A stretch of 19,794 nt of DNA. It comes from Crocinitomicaceae bacterium. Its GTDB lineage: Bacteria > Bacteroidota > Bacteroidia > Flavobacteriales_G > Salibacteraceae. Positions 15,390 through 19,794 of the stretch are shown here, in pieces (within the stretch, counting starts at the first letter, position 1; the number at the start of each line of letters is the position of its first letter). The translations under genes were made by a program, and so were the position numbers. The DNA lies in the NCBI GenBank assembly GCA_018623405.1, contig JAAZVO010000013.1:1-19794 (forward strand), in the 5' to 3' direction. The notes beneath the pieces were generated by a model. That model was not told where the DNA came from, ran no database searches, and was given only the letters and a program-made list of their open reading frames with translations.

Positions 15390-17084
15390 CTAATTATCAC
15401 TCTCCCTCAAATCCCAAATTACCTCTACCCTTTTAGGATTTGCTCCCAAATAGGTAACCTTAGATTTACCATCTTTTGGTTGGGATATTAAATATTGATT
15501 TTTACCTATCGAAACCTTTGAATACTCCAAGAAGTCAAGTGCTTCAATAACAGGATTATTAAAGAAGCCATTATTGGGATTTTCAAATAGTTTTTCTTTT
15601 AATTCCTCAATTGAAACTTGTTTTCTGTCGTAAATTATTCTTGTGGTATCCTCCTCAAAAAGGAAAATAACTTTAATTGCCTCATCTTCTTTTTTTGAAT
15701 ATTGAGTTAAGGTGCCCACCACCTCAAAAAGATCTTTTTGAAGAGTATCATTTTCAAATGTGATGAACTTAGGAAAAGGGGTTAATCTTTTACCCTCAAA
15801 ATTTACCTCAACAGAAGAAAACTTTCTTAAGCCACCTGAGCCAAAAGTAGGCAAGTAAGGCCTTGAATAAACAGAATAACTTTTTCTATTTCTCCTAGCT
15901 TTTAGAGCATCAAAAAACTCAAACCTTTTTGCTGACTTTTCTACAGTTTTTTTGCCTTTAAAAACCGTAACTTTTTTGTATTCGTTAAAGTTTTTATTGC
16001 GTTTGTATTTTACTTGTTTAAGCGGCTTACCTAAATTTTCGTAGTTAATTTTTAACCTTTCGTTGGGTGAAAACTGAAACTGAAAATATTGTTCTTCCAT
16101 CAAAACATTTCCATTGTTAGGATGAAATTTCTGAATCATCAGTCCAAGTGTATCAAGCCCCCTATTTGGGTATAGCAGGGTATCTGCCAAACGATGATAT
16201 TGATTTCCCGGTTTTGGGTTCTGTTGCCGTTGAATACTAATTAACTTTCCATTTTCAAAGTACTTCTCTTCAAAACCAAAAGTGGTGGTAATTCGCTCAA
16301 GATAAATGGGAGGGTTTTGCTGCACAATAGTAATCGAGTCTTCAGCTACCCTTTTGGAAAAAAAGTATTTTCCGGGTAATTTCCTTTCCCAAATATCTGT
16401 TTTGGTTCTATTGTTAACCTGCCTAAATTCTGAAGTGGAGTCTTTACAATTTATTCGATATTGAAAGCGGCCATCTTGCGCTATTTGATGCATTCCTATA
16501 GTATCACCCTCTTTTACCAAAAAACGCTCCTCAACTTTAACATTACCGTAGATTGGCCATTCGGAAAAAGTCCAAATTCCATTTTCAAACTCAACTGTTT
16601 GTTGCTTTACCCCGAACTCATCACTAAAATCAAAACGGATGTAATTATCTCTTTTGGTGTAACTGCTTTGCTTTGTTTTGGTAGCATAATGGTCAACACA
16701 ATCGATGTAACCGTCTTTTTTCCTCACTTCCCTATTGAAACAAAAACCCTTACCGTCATAATAACGAATAGTGGTATCGGTTCTATAAATTGATTTTTGA
16801 ATTAAATCACCAGTTGGTAAACGTTGCTCTATAAAGCTTTCGAAAGGTCTTTTTCTTATGGTTAAATTATCTGATTGATAATTGAAATACAACGTATCTG
16901 TTTGATGCGTTTTTAAGTAGTCAAAAAGATCTGTTTCTAATTGATCAGTATCTTCTTTCAATTGAATGATAAAATCATTAGATGAAAATTGCTTTTCCCA
17001 TCCGTAAAATGATGATTGAGACCAACCACTTTTAATTAAAAGTAACGTACAAACTAGAAAACAAAACTTTTTCAGAGTATTCAC
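15390..17084 (-). CDS. Large secreted protein of unknown function
   Basis: About 564 residues from GTG at 17084 (MNTLKKFCFLVC), preferred over GTG at 17111 because it follows a TAATATTG box by 5 nt and gives a normal signal peptide ending near WSQ. The mature part is rich in Tyr, Phe, Lys and Asp, and contains several loosely repeated strand motifs of the form [YF]-x-N-G-x-[WL] (VEFENGIWTFSE, KYFENGKLISI). This recalls MORN/YwqK-type antitoxin repeats, but no domain is certain. Bacteroidota have many secreted proteins of this character. No catalytic residues are recognised. The gene is expressed alone, opposite the zinc-ribbon gene. Confidence 0.6.
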   Translation of the reverse strand: MNTLKKFCFLVCTLLLIKSGWSQSSFYGWEKQFSSNDFIIQLKEDTDQLETDLFDYLKTHQTDTLYFNYQSDNLTIRKRPFESFIEQRLPTGDLIQKSIYRTDTTIRYYDGKGFCFNREVRKKDGYIDCVDHYATKTKQSSYTKRDNYIRFDFSDEFGVKQQTVEFENGIWTFSEWPIYGNVKVEERFLVKEGDTIGMHQIAQDGRFQYRINCKDSTSEFRQVNNRTKTDIWERKLPGKYFFSKRVAEDSITIVQQNPPIYLERITTTFGFEEKYFENGKLISIQRQQNPKPGNQYHRLADTLLYPNRGLDTLGLMIQKFHPNNGNVLMEEQYFQFQFSPNERLKINYENLGKPLKQVKYKRNKNFNEYKKVTVFKGKKTVEKSAKRFEFFDALKARRNRKSYSVYSRPYLPTFGSGGLRKFSSVEVNFEGKRLTPFPKFITFENDTLQKDLFEVVGTLTQYSKKEDEAIKVIFLFEEDTTRIIYDRKQVSIEELKEKLFENPNNGFFNNPVIEALDFLEYSKVSIGKNQYLISQPKDGKSKVTYLGANPKRVEVIWDLRESDN

Positions 17085-17139
17085 TGCTCCAATATTAAAA
17101 TTACTTACCACATTTTTTGTAGGAAATTGTTAAACGGTA

Positions 17140-17298
17140 ATGAAAACCAAAAAATGTGCTACTTGTAATAAAGAATTCTCGCTTATGTTTCGGGTACAAT
17201 TGGATAAAGGAAAAAATTGGATTTTTGTATGTAAAAAGTGCTGCGAAAAACACCAAAAGCTTCCAAATTACCGGTATGGAGGTACTTGGAAAGGTTAA
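17140..17298 (+). CDS. Small zinc-ribbon protein, 52 residues
   Basis: Too short for usual ORF thresholds. ATG at 17140, stop TAA at 17296-17298. It reads MKTKKCATCNKEF, then FRVQLDKGKNWIFVC, KKCCEKHQKLPNYRYGGTWKG. Two CxxC pairs (C6/C9 and C32 with C35 or C36) form a zinc ribbon. The ending PNYRYGGTWKG is the hallmark of a small conserved bacterial family of unknown function. It lies directly before the DNA alkylation repair gene (about 20 bases) on the same strand, so a link to DNA binding is possible but unproven. Confidence 0.8.
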   Translation: MKTKKCATCNKEFSLMFRVQLDKGKNWIFVCKKCCEKHQKLPNYRYGGTWKG

Positions 17299-17316
17299 AA
17301 GTATCATATTTGAGCT

Positions 17317-18429
17317 ACGCCCGAACCTCTCAAAAATCAATACAACAAATCTTATATCCTTAGAATTTTCAATGCCCTTAAGGCAAAAAAAATTGAAGCA
17401 ACAGAGGATGAATTTTTGAATAAAATTTTTGTAAAAAAATGGGAAGATTTAGAATTGAAAGACAGGATGCGTCATATAGCATCAGTTTTAAACGCATACC
17501 TATCTACCCCATTTAATACAAAAGCAGAACAAGTAATTTCAATTGCCAACCAACTTAGAAAAACAAAACATCCCGGAGATGGCTACTTAGCCATTTTCTT
17601 ACCTCAAATAATTGAGAGTAATGGTTTAGAGTTTATGCCAAAAAGCTGTTATGTTTTCGAATCTATTACCGACTTTACCACCTGCGAATTTGCAGTAAGG
17701 CCTTTTATTGAAAAATACCCTGTTGAAATGATGCAACAAATGCTTAATTGGACAAAACACACCAATGAGCATGTTAGAAGGTTATCATCTGAAGGTTGTA
17801 GACCTGTACTTCCATGGGGCGGGGTTTTACAAGATTTAAAAGATAACCCTACTCCAATTCTTCCCATTTTAGAAAACTTAAAAAATGATGATTCTGAATG
17901 TGTAAGAAGAAGCGTTACCAATAATCTTAACGACATCAGTAAAAACAATCCTGAAGTTTTGCTTGGGCTATACAAAAAGTGGAAAAAAGCACCCGAAAAA
18001 ACTCAAGCATTGCTAAAACATGCCTCAAGAACGTTATTGAAAGCAGGAAACAAACATGCACTAAATTATTTTGGTTGGTTTTATGATGAAGACTTGCAAA
18101 TCAAAAATTTGGATTACACTAAAAAAGTTCCTTGGAGCGGAAAATTCGAATTTTCGTTTTCACTACTCAACAAAAGCAATACCTCTAGAAAAGTTAGATT
18201 AGAATATGCCATTTACTTTTTAAAAGCTAATGGAACCCAATCGAAAAAAGTTTTTCAAATTTCAAACTTCAACTTACCTACCAACGAAGAAAAATGGTTT
18301 CAAACCCGTTTCAGTTTTAAACCAATTACCACCAGAACCTACCATTCAGGAAGTCATGGGTTTAGTTTAATTGTAAATGGAAATGAGATTAATCGGGTAA
18401 ACTTTCTTTTAAAACCAGTTGGGGAATAA
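17317..18429 (+). CDS. DNA alkylation repair protein (AlkC/AlkD-type HEAT-like) with ACG start
   Basis: About 370 residues from ACG at 17317-17319. The frame starts PEPLKNQYNKSYILRIFNAL, which is the usual N-terminal beginning of these glycosylases. No ATG, GTG or TTG precedes TTG at 17416, and the frame is closed by TGA at 17311-17313, so ACG is the only codon that fits. HEAT-like repeats cover the middle (HVRRLSSEGCRPVLPW, CVRRSVTNNLNDISK), where the family binds DNA and removes alkylated bases. The C-terminal beta-rich extension (FSLLNKSNTSRKVRLEY) is seen in AlkC-like members. CATATTTG sits 4 nt before ACG. The catalytic acids cannot be placed with certainty. Confidence 0.85.
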   Translation, partial: TPEPLKNQYNKSYILRIFNALKAKKIEATEDEFLNKIFVKKWEDLELKDRMRHIASVLNAYLSTPFNTKAEQVISIANQLRKTKHPGDGYLAIFLPQIIESNGLEFMPKSCYVFESITDFTTCEFAVRPFIEKYPVEMMQQMLNWTKHTNEHVRRLSSEGCRPVLPWGGVLQDLKDNPTPILPILENLKNDDSECVRRSVTNNLNDISKNNPEVLLGLYKKWKKAPEKTQALLKHASRTLLKAGNKHALNYFGWFYDEDLQIKNLDYTKKVPWSGKFEFSFSLLNKSNTSRKVRLEYAIYFLKANGTQSKKVFQISNFNLPTNEEKWFQTRFSFKPITTRTYHSGSHGFSLIVNGNEINRVNFLLKPVGE

Positions 18430-18460
18430 TAAAAACTATTTCAAAGTTACCTTAGTTTAT

Positions 18461-18481
18461 TTTGTTTACAAAGTGTACAAA
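18461..18481. promoter_or_regulatory. Short dyad upstream of the phosphorylase gene
   Basis: The interval 18461-18481 has half-sites TTTGT and ACAAA with an inner AC...GT, arranged symmetrically around position 18471. It lies about 100 bp before the glucan phosphorylase start in an otherwise gene-free stretch (18430-18576). It could be an operator but is imperfect and lies in AT-rich DNA where such dyads arise by chance. Confidence 0.25.
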
Positions 18482-18576
18482 AAACACTTAGTTCGTATTT
18501 ATTGATATTTTAACGTTTTCTTATTACCAATAATCAAACACAAATAGCTATTTTGCGCCCCTTAATAATTTGAAAT

Positions 18577-19794
18577 ATGAGTAATTCAAATAAACCTAAA
18601 GTGGCTTATTTCTGCATGGAATACGCCCTCGATAATAGTTTTAAAGCATACGCAGGCGGGCTAGGAATCCTTGCCGGAGATTACCTTAAAGGAGCAAAAG
18701 ACCACGATTTCCCTGTAATTGGTATAGGGATTAAGTGGAAACAAGGTTATACCGATCAGTTAATCGATGATAATGGAAAACCATATGATACTTATCACAA
18801 CTACGAATATAATTTTGAAGATACCGGCATTGAAGTAACTGTGCCAATGAAAGATTATGAAGTACGTTGTAAAGTATGGAAATTAGATATTTACGGAAAC
18901 AATGCTATCTATTTATTAGATACTGACATTCCGGGAAATAACGACCCATGGATTACCTCCCAACTATATGGTTGGTTTGGCGAAGAGCGGGTGGCTCAAG
19001 AAATTGTTTTAGGAATTGGCGGAATAAAAGCCTTAAGAAAGCTAGGTATAGATGTAGATGTTTATCACTTTAACGAAGGCCATGCACTTTTTGCAGGTTT
19101 TGAGCTTATTAAAGAAAAAATGGATGCCGGCGATTCTTTTGAGACTGCTTGGGAGAAATCAAAAGAAGAAATTGTTTTCACCACACACACCCCTGTTATT
19201 CAAGGTAACGAGTCGCATCCAATTGAAAGATTGATGTACATGGGAGCAAATCATGGATTATCTGAAAAGCAATTGGAAAAACTTGGAGGTAGCCCATTTA
19301 ATATGACTGTTGGAGCATTGCGTCTTTCAAGAAAATCAAACGCGGTAGCTCAACTACATGGCGAAACAGCCAACAAAATGTGGGAACATGTTAACAATCG
19401 CTCTGAGATTGTAGCCATTACCAATGCTATTCATAAACCAACTTGGGTTTCTGAAAATCTAATTGATGGTAATAAAACCAGTGATGAACTTTGGGAAGCT
19501 CACATGGAAAATAAGAGAGGATTTTTCAACTTTATCGAAAAAAGAAACGGCGTAAAACTTAGTGAAGATGTTTTAACCATTGGCTTTGCCCGTAGAGCGG
19601 TTCCTTACAAAAGAAGCGACCTTATTTTCTCTAATACAGATATTATTGATCCATTGTTAAGAGATGGTAAACTCCAATTAGTATTTTCAGGAAGGGCTCA
19701 CCCACTTGATGATACAGGAAAAGGCATTGTTACCAATTTGGTAAAAATGTCTAAGAAATATCCTAACGCTGTTGTTTTCTTAGAAAATTACGAC
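18577..19794 (+). CDS. glgP: Alpha-glucan (glycogen/starch) phosphorylase, partial at the window end
   Basis: The first 406 codons of a GT35-type phosphorylase; the gene runs off the right edge with no stop. The enzyme releases glucose-1-phosphate from the end of alpha-1,4-glucans using pyridoxal phosphate. Early motifs are KVAYFCMEYAL, AGGLGILAGDYLKGA, VIGIGIKWKQGYTDQ, DVYHFNEGHALFAGFELI and the donor-site block FTTHTPVIQGNES; later TIGFARRAVPYKR and FSGRAHPLDD are present. The order fits the short bacterial and archaeal form (MalP/GlgP-like) and not the long animal type. The lysine that carries PLP would lie beyond the window. TAATTTG sits 4 nt before the ATG. No glycogen-synthesis partner is visible. 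Confidence 0.9.
   Translation, partial: MSNSNKPKVAYFCMEYALDNSFKAYAGGLGILAGDYLKGAKDHDFPVIGIGIKWKQGYTDQLIDDNGKPYDTYHNYEYNFEDTGIEVTVPMKDYEVRCKVWKLDIYGNNAIYLLDTDIPGNNDPWITSQLYGWFGEERVAQEIVLGIGGIKALRKLGIDVDVYHFNEGHALFAGFELIKEKMDAGDSFETAWEKSKEEIVFTTHTPVIQGNESHPIERLMYMGANHGLSEKQLEKLGGSPFNMTVGALRLSRKSNAVAQLHGETANKMWEHVNNRSEIVAITNAIHKPTWVSENLIDGNKTSDELWEAHMENKRGFFNFIEKRNGVKLSEDVLTIGFARRAVPYKRSDLIFSNTDIIDPLLRDGKLQLVFSGRAHPLDDTGKGIVTNLVKMSKKYPNAVVFLENYD

Noticed and set aside
17101..17340. Minus-strand 79-codon frame
   Set aside because: Antisense to the zinc-ribbon gene, without supporting motifs.
17156..17419. Plus-strand 87-codon frame between the zinc-ribbon and repair genes
   Set aside because: It overlaps the zinc-ribbon gene and the true 5' end of the repair gene in another frame; the composition is not protein-like.

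Overview
The window looks like chromosomal DNA of a low-GC member of the Bacteroidota (flavobacterium-like). Reasons: AT-rich genes with almost no Shine-Dalgarno sites, TAnnTTTG-like promoter boxes, and families typical of that phylum (head-GIN lipoprotein, DUF4230, DUF547, the DUF6495-like protein, SpoIIE-type phosphatase fused to TPRs, tiny rhodanese-linked membrane protein). No tRNA, rRNA or CRISPR array was seen. Identifications rest on motifs and recall of families; no search was run.

Layout. Positions 1-1775 hold an IS1182-like insertion sequence. A hairpin-forming, attC-like palindrome at 1772-1827 separates it from a higB-higA toxin-antitoxin pair (1891-2524). Next come a membrane TPR/PP2C phosphatase (minus) and a divergent GT-C glycosyltransferase (plus). 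A minus-strand operon from about 8890 to 6364 encodes a head-GIN lipoprotein, a 16-residue-repeat surface protein interrupted by a stop codon, and a membrane J-domain protein. Facing it is a DUF4230 gene that has lost its N-terminal membrane anchor. A plus-strand run follows with a VOC protein, a lipocalin-like lipoprotein and a Tat-exported glycosylasparaginase. It converges on a minus-strand operon of SDR oxidoreductase, double-VOC protein and DUF6495-like protein. A DUF547 remnant leads into rhodanese, a small membrane protein and glutathione peroxidase, which look like a thiol/redox module. The right end has a large unrecognised secreted protein (minus), an unlisted 52-residue zinc-ribbon gene, a DNA alkylation repair gene that seems to start with ACG, and the first 406 codons of an alpha-glucan phosphorylase.

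Two themes stand out. First, most operon-leading genes carry a TTTG-ending box only 4-5 nt before the start codon, which suggests leaderless or nearly leaderless mRNAs and helps choose starts. Second, several genes are damaged: an in-frame stop, a lost divergent promoter with both 5' ends, a DUF547 fragment and ATG to ACG. These could be real decay or consensus/assembly errors, and checking reads would decide. I did not find a clearly new multi-gene system; the head-GIN/repeat/J-protein operon and the attC-like TA cassette are the best leads.
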